Part shown: piece after piece, positions 16,017 to 26,731 of the stretch | How the letters are laid out: each line of letters opens with the position of its first letter | How positions within the stretch are numbered: the first letter of the stretch is position 1 | From: Deltaproteobacteria bacterium | GTDB taxonomy: Bacteria > Desulfobacterota > Desulfuromonadia > Geobacterales > Geobacteraceae | Direction: 5' to 3' | NCBI GenBank assembly: GCA_021848385.1 | Contig: JAJZUQ010000011.1 | Span: 1 to 64,000, forward strand | Length of the DNA stretch: 64,000 bases | Position numbers and translations under genes: made by a program | Notes under the pieces: model-generated | Told to the model about the DNA's origin: nothing | Databases searched by the model: none | Seen by the model: the letters and a program-made list of their open reading frames with translations, nothing else

Positions 16017-16108
16017 CCAGAATCACAAGTAATTAATTTTATTTTCCACGTTCAAGGGCGGACTTATTCGCTTCAGATTGAATATTAAGTATGGATGCCT
16101 TCGGGATT

Positions 16109-16507
16109 TTACGGAGAAAAGCCCATATCCCGCAGTGCCCGCTCTATGGCGGGAATGTCGTACCCGTCGACAATCCGCTTGCCGTTGTTGAAGACGACCA
16201 TCGGTACGATCTCGCCATGGTAGCGATCGCGCCATTCCTGGAGCGCTTTCCGGTCCTTGCGGATGTTCCGGCTGGTATAGGGGATTCCTTTTCGGGTGAA
16301 ATAACTTTCCACCTTGGCGCAGTACGGTCAGCCGCTGCCGACGTAGATGGTGATGGACGGACGGCGGGAAGCGCCGGCGAGGAGCTCGGACGACGTGGCG
16401 CAGCTGAGAAGAGAAGTCGTGATGAGGAAGAGGGCGATGGCCATCACCAGGGTACCCTTCCTGCGTAGGCTGGGAGGAGGTGCGCTCATGTTCGGGCAGT
16501 TCTTCAT
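16109..16507 (-). CDS. Lipoprotein glutaredoxin-like selenoprotein (UGA = selenocysteine)
   Basis: A 132-residue reading frame in which an in-frame TGA (16330-16328) falls exactly where a glutaredoxin has its first active-site cysteine. The motif is GSG-U-PYC, that is UPYC instead of CPYC. The frame is intact on both sides, and the downstream part is glutaredoxin-like (KVESYFTRKGIPYTSRNIRK, then VPMVVFNNGKRIVDG). A SECIS-type hairpin lies just after the TGA. The N-terminus has a basic stretch, a hydrophobic run MAIALFLITTSLLSC and lipobox LLSC, so the protein should be lipid-anchored outside the cytoplasm. Start ATG 16507 has AGGGGAG upstream. selA/B/C/D must be elsewhere. A pseudogene with a stop is the alternative, but the position and hairpin argue against it. 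Confidence 0.85.
16295..16313 (-). promoter_or_regulatory. Bacterial SECIS-like hairpin
   Basis: Beginning 15 nt after the UGA, GGTG-g-AAA pairs with TTT-CACC around a GTTA loop: 7 bp with one bulged G, loop beginning GU. Distance and shape agree with SelB-binding hairpins of bacterial selenoprotein mRNAs. Confidence 0.75.
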
Positions 16508-16652
16508 CGAGTTTGCTCCCCTACGTCTTTCGTTAATCCTGCCATTCAACGATGGGACAAACAACCACCTTCATTTCCCCCTCGTAACGTCTTGAGTAAC
16601 ACAAAAGAATTCACCTTGGAGCTACTGCCACAGCATTGAGTAGACGGAAATG

Positions 16653-16687
16653 AAAAAGCTCCGGAAGCACTTGTTTTCGGAGCTTTC
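16653..16687 (-). terminator. Intrinsic terminator of the HAF-repeat gene
   Basis: On the minus strand, AAAGCTCCG pairs with CGGAGCTTT and a T-run follows. It lies about 35 bp after the HAF gene stop. Confidence 0.8.
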
Positions 16688-16721
16688 TGACTATAGAAGG
16701 TGTAAGCAACGACACCGAAAA

Positions 16722-18098
16722 TCAGTGCTGGTTCTGTCCTGATACAAGAGATACTTTATCCTCACCACGGACTTTTTGTCCTCCAAAGGTTTCCGCATCA
16801 AGTTCAAGTATCTGCAAGAGAACGTCAGGCGTAACTTCAAGCTGGTCTACGTAAACATGACAGATCAAATCAATCAGGCCATCACCATTGATATCCTCTA
16901 GGTCGTAAAGATATTTGTCTCCTTTTCCCACTTTTGCGATACCAGCTCCTGACAGGATTACCGATTCGGGGTTGATGGCAGTTGCATCAAACATTGTTGA
17001 ACTGAAGATGACAACCGTGAGTTTACCATTAGCGCGAAGATTGATTTCATTATCGGCATCGGATGGCCTAATATCGATTTGTACCGTTTGCACGAGTGGG
17101 CTCAACACGAATGCATGCTGTTCCCCGTTAAGTAGACCGGTGCCAATTATCTGGCCCTTATCATTAATATCGCTCACTTTTGTGATGTCCCAGCCCGAAT
17201 CTGCCGGGATGAGGGTATTCAGGTCCTTCATGGTCTCGTTAAAGTAAATGAACGGATGGAACTTGTAATCTTGGGAGTATTGCGCTGTTCCGATGACCTG
17301 TCCAACGTTGTTAAGTGCTGTCGGATAACTGTAGTTGCCACCGAAATCATTGATCCGGGTCAGATCCCCTTGGTTGTACAGATAACTGTCAACTTGTCCC
17401 CACTCCCTCATGCTGGAACCGACCACTTGCCCCAGATCGTTTATATCTGTTGCGTTGAACGGAAATATCTCGGATACCGTCTCTCCACTGAATACATAAG
17501 AATGCTCACATTCCCAGCTGCCGCACAATCCTTGAAAAAATATGGCTTGCCCTTTATTGTTAATTCCTCTGGGACTAGCTGAAATAAATGGATACGTTAC
17601 TCCCTGGATTTCTCCCAAGACAGATATGTCAGTGACAAGACCGTTGTCATATAAAATCACGTGAGTGCTTCCCATATCCGGCGTACTGACTATATCCCCT
17701 ATCATTACATTCTGATCGTTTATTCCGGTGGCCTCGATCATCCCTGCCAAACCGAACATGTCCGTGAATTGAGAGTTGTAGAGCAGAAAAGCATGTTTGT
17801 ATCCATACTTGAAATAATTGCCCACAATATGACCTGAACCATTGATGGCCAGCGCTTCACTATCAGTCCCGCCGAACGTGCCAAGATCTGTCAGAATCTG
17901 ATTTTCATAAAGAAATGCATGTATATGTCCATCATCGGTTATCGAGTATCCGACTACCTGGCCCTTGTTATTTATTGCTGTAGGAGTGACCTTTGTGCCT
18001 AAATCCACAATGGAAAATGACATTGTTCCAGCAATTGATTGAAATGTTCCAAAAGCAATAACTAACGCCGTGTAAATTGCCAGCTTCATAATCTTCAT
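16722..18098 (-). CDS. Secreted HAF-repeat protein with C-terminal EF-hand-like segment
   Basis: The 458-residue protein starts with a signal peptide (MKIMKLAIYTALVIAFGTF, cleavage near IAG). About six HAF-type repeats follow, each with a version of DLGTFGG...A.AIN..G.VVG (for example DLGTFGGTDSEALAINGSG and AINNKGQVVGYS). These probably form a beta-propeller-like extracellular domain. The C-terminal third holds IDIRPSDADNEINL, then DLEDINGDGLIDLICH, an EF-hand/dockerin-like calcium loop. Start ATG 18098 has AAGGAG 6 nt upstream. The DNA is clearly more AT-rich than its neighbours, suggesting acquisition. Function is unknown; surface or extracellular location is likely. Confidence 0.85.
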   Translation of the reverse strand: MKIMKLAIYTALVIAFGTFQSIAGTMSFSIVDLGTKVTPTAINNKGQVVGYSITDDGHIHAFLYENQILTDLGTFGGTDSEALAINGSGHIVGNYFKYGYKHAFLLYNSQFTDMFGLAGMIEATGINDQNVMIGDIVSTPDMGSTHVILYDNGLVTDISVLGEIQGVTYPFISASPRGINNKGQAIFFQGLCGSWECEHSYVFSGETVSEIFPFNATDINDLGQVVGSSMREWGQVDSYLYNQGDLTRINDFGGNYSYPTALNNVGQVIGTAQYSQDYKFHPFIYFNETMKDLNTLIPADSGWDITKVSDINDKGQIIGTGLLNGEQHAFVLSPLVQTVQIDIRPSDADNEINLRANGKLTVVIFSSTMFDATAINPESVILSGAGIAKVGKGDKYLYDLEDINGDGLIDLICHVYVDQLEVTPDVLLQILELDAETFGGQKVRGEDKVSLVSGQNQH

Positions 18099-18711
18099 AG
18101 AATGCTCCTTCATTGAATGAATACCGGTCGTTTCCTTCCCACCTGCACTTCGCAAAAAGCTCTATCTGTGGAAGCTGTTGCTGGTTTATTTAAATTACTT
18201 AATTATTTCTGTCCGGTTAACTGAAATGACAGCAGTTTTACGGCTGTAACTGATTGATATTTATGGCTTTTCGATTTGAAATAAAATTCAAATCGAAAAA
18301 TGAACTATTGTCTACAAATTATGCAATTACAGCATGTTATAGATGTACAATTAAATTTAGCCTGATGTTAGCGTTGTTTAATATATCATATTCTATTCTT
18401 TTTCATTGTCAATCATTGTACAACGTCATATCGCTCAAGCAATCTGCCAGATTTCCGGGGACATCCATGCTTGAATTGCGCCTCTCTTTCGGCACCTGCT
18501 CTCGCTTCAAGGGAAAATTAGGTTTTGTTTGAGCTCCTGATTCACGTATGTTATGAACCATTAGTTTAGCAGCAAAGTGAGGATCACCGAACTCTATTCC
18601 TTCGACCGGAAGCACATTTCCCGAATTACCACCATTTTCCGGAAAGAGCCGTGAAACAGGACACATCCCGCCACCATTGACACCTTCCCCTCCCCAGAGT
18701 ATCCTGACCCC
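18099..18711. other. AT-rich gene-free spacer
   Basis: A 613-bp stretch without a supported gene. The left two-thirds is AT-rich and continues the composition of the HAF gene. It carries a perfect 13-bp inverted repeat (18268-18299) and probably the HAF promoter. The base composition returns to GC-rich near 18480-18700. Confidence 0.65.
18268..18299. repeat. Perfect 13-bp inverted repeat
   Basis: TTTTCGATTTGAA (18268-18280) and TTCAAATCGAAAA (18287-18299) around a 6-nt ATAAAA loop. It could be a terminator-like hairpin or a dimer binding site. Confidence 0.75.
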
Positions 18712-20040
18712 ATGAAACGAAAAACTCTGCCCAAACTCCTCTATGCCGATGCCAAGGGGAATATCTTCGACCATCCTCACCTCACCATGGCGGGGATGAA
18801 CGGCACCGAGCCGGTCCTTCCCGATGACGTGGAACTGATTCCCCTCCCCGAGGACAGCCGGCTCTTCACCATTCCTAATACCCCCCCCATGGCGTGGGAC
18901 GCCAAGAAGCGCGCCTTCGTCACCGTGGAGACGGTGCGGGAGGGGCGGCGGGAACAACGGGTCCAGGCAGTCTCCGCCTTCATGGCCCCCGGCTATGTCA
19001 GGACGCTGCTCCCTGCCTGCGACTATGGCCGCAAGAAGGTGCACCTGCCCCTCTGGTCCTATACGGCCGTCGGGTGGGACGAGGAGCGGGAACGGTTCGT
19101 GGTGGCGGCCAGCCGGGTGGACGGCAACGAAAACTGGCTCCCCAAAAATTACGACGACCGGCAACTCGACCCCCTGGTGCGCAAGCTCGTCGCCGAATTT
19201 CCCGACAACCGGCTTCTGGTGCAGCTGGCACGCTGCGCCGTGGATTACCACTGCTTCGCCGCCAAGAATCTCTTCTTTCGCCGCTGGGAGGCCCCCATCC
19301 CGACCTCTCCCGCCTGCAACTCACGCTGCCTCGGCTGCATCAGCCTGCAACCGTCCGACTGCTGTCCTTCCAACCAGGAGCGGATCGGCTTCGTCCCGAC
19401 TCCCGAAGAAATAGTGGAGCTGATGCTCCCCCACCTGAACGAGGCGCCGGAACCGATCGTTTCCTACGGCCAGGGGTGCGAGGGGGACCCGATCCTCCAG
19501 GCGGACACCATCGCCGAGGCGACCCGCCGGTTGAAAGCCGCCACGAGCCGCGGCACGGTCAACTTCAATTCCAACGGCTCCTTTCCCGACCGGATCGCTC
19601 TCCTCTGCGACGCGGGGATGGATTCCATGCGCTTTTCCATGAACTCGGTGCAGGAGGAGTTCTATAACCGCTACTACCGGCCGGTGGGGTACACGTTCTC
19701 AGCGGTGAAGGAGTCGGTCCGGCTTGCCAAGGAGCGGGGGCTCTTCACCATGATCAACTACCTAGTGTCGCCGGGGCTTACCGACCGGGAGGACGAGGTG
19801 GAGGCGCTGCTCCGCTTCATCGGGGAGACCGGGGTGGACATGATCCAGATGCGGAACCTCTCCATCGATCCCGACTTCTATAACAAGCGGATGGGGGTAA
19901 CGGGGAAGGGTATGGGGATGTACCGGATGCTGGAACGGGTGAAGAAGGAGTTCCCCCGCATCCAGTACGGCTACTTCAATCGAACGCGGGAGACGTTCTA
20001 CCCGGAGGGGTATGAGGCGGGGTGGCCGATTCGGGGGTAG
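18712..20040 (+). CDS. Radical SAM protein of unknown specificity
   Basis: The 442-residue protein carries the cluster motif PACNSRCLGCISLQPS (about residue 205), which fits CxxxCxxC. It is followed by the SAM-binding glycine-rich YGQGCEGDPIL and the strand NFNSNGSFPDR of the TIM-barrel core. The N-terminal 190 residues are an extra domain (KLLYADAKGNIFDHP start). Two nearby cysteines, DCCPS, could add a ligand. ATG 18712 gives MKRKTLPKLLYADAKG. It converges with the haem-fusion gene, 3 bp apart. No substrate can be inferred. Confidence 0.88.
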   Translation: MKRKTLPKLLYADAKGNIFDHPHLTMAGMNGTEPVLPDDVELIPLPEDSRLFTIPNTPPMAWDAKKRAFVTVETVREGRREQRVQAVSAFMAPGYVRTLLPACDYGRKKVHLPLWSYTAVGWDEERERFVVAASRVDGNENWLPKNYDDRQLDPLVRKLVAEFPDNRLLVQLARCAVDYHCFAAKNLFFRRWEAPIPTSPACNSRCLGCISLQPSDCCPSNQERIGFVPTPEEIVELMLPHLNEAPEPIVSYGQGCEGDPILQADTIAEATRRLKAATSRGTVNFNSNGSFPDRIALLCDAGMDSMRFSMNSVQEEFYNRYYRPVGYTFSAVKESVRLAKERGLFTMINYLVSPGLTDREDEVEALLRFIGETGVDMIQMRNLSIDPDFYNKRMGVTGKGMGMYRMLERVKKEFPRIQYGYFNRTRETFYPEGYEAGWPIRG

Positions 20041-20043
20041 TGC

Positions 20044-20994
20044 CTACCACCAGCGCCAGAGGGCAACGATCAGGGTGATGAGGAACACCATGGTCAGGTT
20101 CATGTAGGCCATGAAGTAGAATACCCGCACGTGCAACGGCGGCTTCGCCTTAACCGCTTCCAGTACCAGACTGCCGAGCCGCGGCATGGCCAGCACCCGG
20201 CCTTCGCCGTGGGGTGCCTGGGAGAGCGCCTCCGTCAGGTTGATCCCTGCCTGGTGCCGGCGCATGTGCGACCCTTCCTTCCAGAGACGGCTCGCCGTCA
20301 CATCGTAGATTCCCCCATTGTAGGCCACGTAGGCCGGCCGACCCTCTTTGCCGTCGAAACCGGCAAGCGCTTCCAGCGTCAGATCCCCGCCGGCACCGGC
20401 CGGCGTTTCTCCGTTTTTTATCTGTCGCCGGAGCTTCGGGCCGATGACGATGACCACGTAAAGGGCGGAGATGACCATGATGGCGAAGAGGGAGACTTTG
20501 ATCGTGAGAAGGATGCCGAAGCGGGTGGTGAGGATGAGTGCCGGGTCGGGGACCCGGTAATGGGTGAGGATGGCGCCTGTCACGGCCATGACCGCCATGG
20601 AGGCGAGGCCGACCCGCATCTCCCCCTTCGGGAGGCCAGAGGCGGCGTAGGCCGGCTTCAGGACCAGATGGACGTAGAGGATGGTGCCGAACCAGAGGAT
20701 GGCGGTAATGAGGTGGAGATAGCCGATCACCAGGCGAAAAATCCGGCTTGCGGTCGAGCGTTCCGGTGTCGCAGCCGGAGTCGGTGCTGTGACGGGAGCA
20801 GTGGCGAGGCTTCCGCTCTTCTGGAATTCCTGGCCTGCCGCGGTCAGTTCGCCGCCGCCAGCCGGGTCGATATGGCAGGTCTTGCACGGCTGGCCGGTCT
20901 GGCGGGCATACTCCTCCGTCGCCATGGCACCCAGTGGCAGGGCCAGGAACAGGAGGAGGAAAAGAAGCGCTCTAGCGCCTGATGGCAAAGTCAT
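20044..20994 (-). CDS. Membrane haem protein: c-haem motif, CopD-like domain and cytochrome b5 fold
   Basis: The 316-residue protein appears to fuse three modules. After a signal peptide (ALLFLLLFLALPLGAMA) comes a single c-type haem motif, GQPCKTCHIDPAGGG (about residue 40). A CopD-like membrane part follows (about 100-205; IGYLHLITAILWFGTILYVH and two more helices). Next is a cytochrome b5-type segment (about 225-290; YVAYNGGIYDVTASRLWKEG, with HMRRHQAG as possible haem ligands). A last helix closes the protein. It is probably an inner-membrane electron carrier. The ATG at 20994 lies inside the end of acyP (23-bp overlap). Confidence 0.85.
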   Translation of the reverse strand: MTLPSGARALLFLLLFLALPLGAMATEEYARQTGQPCKTCHIDPAGGGELTAAGQEFQKSGSLATAPVTAPTPAATPERSTASRIFRLVIGYLHLITAILWFGTILYVHLVLKPAYAASGLPKGEMRVGLASMAVMAVTGAILTHYRVPDPALILTTRFGILLTIKVSLFAIMVISALYVVIVIGPKLRRQIKNGETPAGAGGDLTLEALAGFDGKEGRPAYVAYNGGIYDVTASRLWKEGSHMRRHQAGINLTEALSQAPHGEGRVLAMPRLGSLVLEAVKAKPPLHVRVFYFMAYMNLTMVFLITLIVALWRWW

Positions 20995-21247
20995 CGAATT
21001 CCCCCGTGTAGGTGTCACCTTTCGCCAGGACTTCATCCACCCGGGACGCGCTCGGACCGGTACGACACCAGTCGACAAGGGCCTGGACGTTCGCCTCGTC
21101 CCCCTCGAAGCATCCTTCGACGGAGCCGTCGGGCAGGTTTTGCACCCAACCCTTTACGTGGAAATGGAGGGCGTTCTGCTGTGTGAAGTGGCGGAAGTTA
21201 ACCTTCTGCACGACCCCCTTTACGATCACCATGGTACGAATTTTCAT
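20972..21247 (-). CDS. acyP: Acylphosphatase
   Basis: Hydrolyses acyl phosphates. The 91 residues match family size. The phosphate loop is VKGVVQKVNFRHFTQQNA (catalytic Arg present; the usual G after Q is K). The second signature GWVQNLPDGSVEGCFEG carries the catalytic Asn. ATG 21247 follows AAGGAAC; an upstream ATG at 21268 is less likely. It overlaps the next gene by 23 bp, so the two are likely co-expressed. Confidence 0.92.
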   Translation of the reverse strand: MKIRTMVIVKGVVQKVNFRHFTQQNALHFHVKGWVQNLPDGSVEGCFEGDEANVQALVDWCRTGPSASRVDEVLAKGDTYTGEFDDFAIRR

Positions 21248-21268
21248 CTTTTTTGTTCCTTTGATCAA

Positions 21269-21601
21269 TTAATCTCTGAAAGCACTGGCCAAACGCTTCT
21301 TCGCAGCTGCAAGCTCACGTTTAGCAGCTTCACATTTTTCCTCTGCATCCATAACGTCATTTAAAGCTGCTTCAACGTCAGATCCAGGGAGCCATGAGGC
21401 AACAACCGTAACATCTGCCTCGTTGTCGCTCACAATACCGTCTGTGATTCCCCCAAGGATGTTGAAACGATGCTTACAATATTGTCCATTATCTCCAGCA
21501 GGGCAGGTGCAATAGACGGAAAGATTGTTGACGTCCTTTTGGAAAGTCACCTTGTAGGGTTCTTCTGCTGATCCTTGAACAAGAAAATACAATCTTTCCA
21601 T
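21269..21601 (-). CDS. SWIM-like zinc-binding hypothetical protein
   Basis: The 110-residue protein has a central VYCTCPAGDNGQYCKH, a CxC...CxH pattern like a SWIM zinc finger (about residues 29-44). It ends in a predicted coiled coil rich in Ala, Lys and Glu (EEKCEAAKRELAAAKKRL). No signal peptide. It lies 21 bp upstream of acyP and 23 bp downstream of the next hypothetical gene on the same strand. Base composition is lower in GC than flanking genes. Function unknown; DNA or protein binding is possible. Confidence 0.75.
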   Translation of the reverse strand: MERLYFLVQGSAEEPYKVTFQKDVNNLSVYCTCPAGDNGQYCKHRFNILGGITDGIVSDNEADVTVVASWLPGSDVEAALNDVMDAEEKCEAAKRELAAAKKRLASAFRD

Positions 21602-21624
21602 ATGAATGCCCCTAGTGTATTAAA

Positions 21625-22323
21625 TTACCAGTCAAAAGCTGCTTGCTGACTTGTAATAGAACCTATCGATTTTTGTTTTTGATTAAGGGCACTGTTTCCG
21701 TATTTCAAGAATTGTACAAATTCGTTTTGGTTAAGAGTTTGTTCGCCTAATTTCTCAGTTTTATCATTGACTAATCTGTAAATTGCAAATTTGACAAAAC
21801 CATGATTAATGCGTTTTGTCAGTGGTGAATTTTTAGAAATTTCTATTTCAGAAGGTATTGCTGATAGTATTTGTATTGAATAAATATTATCATTACTGTG
21901 AATGATATAATCGTTTCCAAAACAATATCGTATCCCTTGTGTCCAAATTTGTGTCTTTTTTCTAGCTATAGAAGCTATTGCATCTTTATCTTTTGTTTTT
22001 TTGATCAAATCAACGGTTTGGGTTACTAATTGATCGAAAGAATCACTACTTTTTTTGTTACCCCAAACGACAATACGATTGGTATTCTCTTCAATTTGCT
22101 TAATAATTGACAAAGCAAAATCAGCCATTGGAGACGATAAAGCAGTAAGGGATTTCTTGGCGGGAAGGATATATAGCCCCCAAATATCAGGCACAATACG
22201 AGGAGTTAGTTGGATGTCCAATTCTCGTTTGAAGCATTCAGGTACTTTCATGAACCAGCCTTCGGCATAACCGTCGATGAAATTTGCTATGAGCTGATCG
22301 CTTCTTTTAAGGCTGACTTCCAT
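21625..22323 (-). CDS. AT-rich hypothetical protein
   Basis: The 232-residue protein is not recognised. It is hydrophilic, with Lys/Asn/Ile/Ser-rich composition and no membrane segment or obvious catalytic motif. ATG 22323 follows GGAGG by 6 nt, which rules out the longer in-frame start at 22359. The DNA is strongly AT-rich compared with the window average. It sits between ligA (47 bp away) and the SWIM-like gene, same strand. Probably a recently acquired gene or a fast-evolving accessory gene. Confidence 0.7.
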   Translation of the reverse strand: MEVSLKRSDQLIANFIDGYAEGWFMKVPECFKRELDIQLTPRIVPDIWGLYILPAKKSLTALSSPMADFALSIIKQIEENTNRIVVWGNKKSSDSFDQLVTQTVDLIKKTKDKDAIASIARKKTQIWTQGIRYCFGNDYIIHSNDNIYSIQILSAIPSEIEISKNSPLTKRINHGFVKFAIYRLVNDKTEKLGEQTLNQNEFVQFLKYGNSALNQKQKSIGSITSQQAAFDW

Positions 22324-22370
22324 ATTTGCCTCCAAGTTAGAAACAAAGTTTATTCGCAAGGGCTTCCTTC

Positions 22371-24680
<2,310 letters not shown>

Positions 24681-26723
24681 ATGCTCGATCTCCATACCAT
24701 GAACCCACCCCAGCTGGCGGCGGTGAAACATACGGACGGGCCGCTCCTGGTCCTGGCCGGAGCCGGCTCGGGAAAGACCCGGGTCATCACCTACCGGATC
24801 GCCTACCTGCTGGAAAAGCTTCAGGTGCCGCCGACGCAGATCCTGGCGGTCACCTTCACCAACAAGGCGGCCCGGGAGATGCAGGAGCGGATGACCGAGC
24901 TGGTGGGGCGGGAGCGGTGCAAGGGAGTGATCCTCTCCACCTTCCACTCCCTCGGGATGCGTATCCTTCGGCGGGACATCGAGCGGCTCGGCTACAAGCG
25001 GAACTTTTCCATTTACTCCACCTCCGATCAGGTGGGCCTCATCCGCCAGCTCATGCGCGAGATCGACGAAACCGGCAAGAAGTACGACGCCGAGACTGTC
25101 CTCTGGAAGATATCCGGCGCCAAGAACGCCCTTGTGGCCCCTGACCGTTATGTCCCCCACTCCGGTGACGACTACGAGCTCCTGGCCGCCCGGATTTATC
25201 CCCGCTACCAGTCCGCCCTCAAGGCCTGCAACGCCGTTGACTTCGACGACATCATCATGCTCACTGCCCGGCTGTTCCAGGAGCATCCCGCGGCGCTCAA
25301 ACACTGGCAGGAGCGATTCCGCTTCATCATGGTGGACGAGTACCAGGATACCAACCCCGCCCAGTACCTCCTCATCAGCCAGCTGGCTGCCCATCATAAA
25401 AACCTCTGTGTGGTGGGGGACGACGACCAGTCCATTTACGGCTGGCGCGGAGCCGACGTTGAGAAGATTCTCGCCTTCGAGCATGACAACCCCGGCTGCC
25501 GGGTGATCAAGCTGGAGCAGAACTACCGTTCCACCGGCACCATCCTCGCCGCTGCCAACAGCGTCATCAAGAATAACCCGAAGCGGAAGGAGAAGACGCT
25601 CTGGACCGACAGCGGCCCCGGTCGCGCCATCGACCTGGTGGTGGCCGCCGACGACGAGGAGGAGGCGACGACGGTAGTGGAGCGGATCCAGGTGGAGTGC
25701 ACGCGGAACCAGCTGGAGTACGGCGACTTCGCCATCCTTTACCGGACCAACGCCCAGAGCCGCGCCCTGGAGGAGCAGCTTCGCTTCGAAGGGATACCTT
25801 ACGTCCTCATCGGCGGGATGCAGTTCTACGAGCGGAAGGAGGTGAAGGACACCCTCTGCTACCTGAAGGCGATCGACAACACCGACGACGAGCAGGCGCT
25901 CCTCAGGGTCATCAACTTCCCCCGCCGGGGGATCGGCGACGGGACCATGCTGAAGCTCAACCAGTGGTCCCTGGCCCAGGGCATTCCCCTGTTCGAGGCG
26001 CTGGGGCGGGTGGAGGAGGTGGAGGAGATCCCCGCCGCCATCCGGGAGAAGGTGCTCGCCTTCCACAGGCTTGTGAGCGAGGAGGCGGATCGCTTCCGGA
26101 ACCGTAAGACGGATCTGGCGGAAGGGGTGATGACCCTCTTCAAGCGGCTCGGTATCGAAGAGGAGCTGTACCGGACCATCGACGACCGTGCGGTGGCCCG
26201 GCGCAAGGTGGAGAACGTGGAGCAGATCGTCAACTCCCTTGCCTCCTATGGGGAGCGGGTTCCCGCGCCGACCCTGTCCGGCTTTCTGGAGAAGGTCTCC
26301 CTCATGGACGAGGACCGGTTTTCGGGGAAGGACAAGAAGGAGCACGGCCAGAACGCCGTCACCCTCATGTCGCTCCATTCCAGCAAGGGGCTGGAGTTCC
26401 CCTTTGTCTTCCTGGTCGGGCTGGAGGAGGAGATCCTCCCCCACAAACGGTCAATCTACGAGGATTTCTCCATCGACGAGGAGCGCAGGCTCATGTACGT
26501 CGGGATCACCCGTGCTCGCCGCCACCTCACCATCACCCGCTGCCTGCGGCGGAAGAGGTACGGCAAGCTGGAGGAGCGGTTCCCGTCCCGGTTCCTGGAA
26601 GAGATTCCCGCCGACCTCCTCAACGTCCAGCAGGCCGCCGCGGCCGCTGTCCTGACGGAGGAGGAGACGGAGAAGGTGGCAAGCGATACCTTCTCCCGCC
26701 TGAAGGCGATGTTCGGGGAGTAG
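24681..26723 (+). CDS. UvrD/PcrA/Rep-type 3'-5' DNA helicase
   Basis: An SF1A helicase for repair and replication restart. The 680 residues are in the PcrA/UvrD/Rep range. Motifs in order: Q-motif MNPPQLAAVKHTDGPLLVLA; Walker A AGAGSGKTR (about 27-36); TFTNKAAREM; Walker B VDEYQDTNPAQY (about 220); GDDDQSIYGWRGA; LEQNYRST; TLMSLHSSKGLEFPFVF; RRLMYVGITRARRHL. ATG 24681 follows AAGG at 7 nt. Whether it is PcrA, UvrD or Rep cannot be told here. It converges with lysR, 8 bp away. Confidence 0.95.
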   Translation: MLDLHTMNPPQLAAVKHTDGPLLVLAGAGSGKTRVITYRIAYLLEKLQVPPTQILAVTFTNKAAREMQERMTELVGRERCKGVILSTFHSLGMRILRRDIERLGYKRNFSIYSTSDQVGLIRQLMREIDETGKKYDAETVLWKISGAKNALVAPDRYVPHSGDDYELLAARIYPRYQSALKACNAVDFDDIIMLTARLFQEHPAALKHWQERFRFIMVDEYQDTNPAQYLLISQLAAHHKNLCVVGDDDQSIYGWRGADVEKILAFEHDNPGCRVIKLEQNYRSTGTILAAANSVIKNNPKRKEKTLWTDSGPGRAIDLVVAADDEEEATTVVERIQVECTRNQLEYGDFAILYRTNAQSRALEEQLRFEGIPYVLIGGMQFYERKEVKDTLCYLKAIDNTDDEQALLRVINFPRRGIGDGTMLKLNQWSLAQGIPLFEALGRVEEVEEIPAAIREKVLAFHRLVSEEADRFRNRKTDLAEGVMTLFKRLGIEEELYRTIDDRAVARRKVENVEQIVNSLASYGERVPAPTLSGFLEKVSLMDEDRFSGKDKKEHGQNAVTLMSLHSSKGLEFPFVFLVGLEEEILPHKRSIYEDFSIDEERRLMYVGITRARRHLTITRCLRRKRYGKLEERFPSRFLEEIPADLLNVQQAAAAAVLTEEETEKVASDTFSRLKAMFGE

Positions 26724-26731
26724 CACACTCC

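Noticed and set aside
16328..16330. Reading the TGA as a nonsense mutation or frameshift in a glutaredoxin pseudogene
   Set aside because: The codon is exactly at the redox position, the frame is uninterrupted elsewhere, and a SECIS-shaped hairpin follows.
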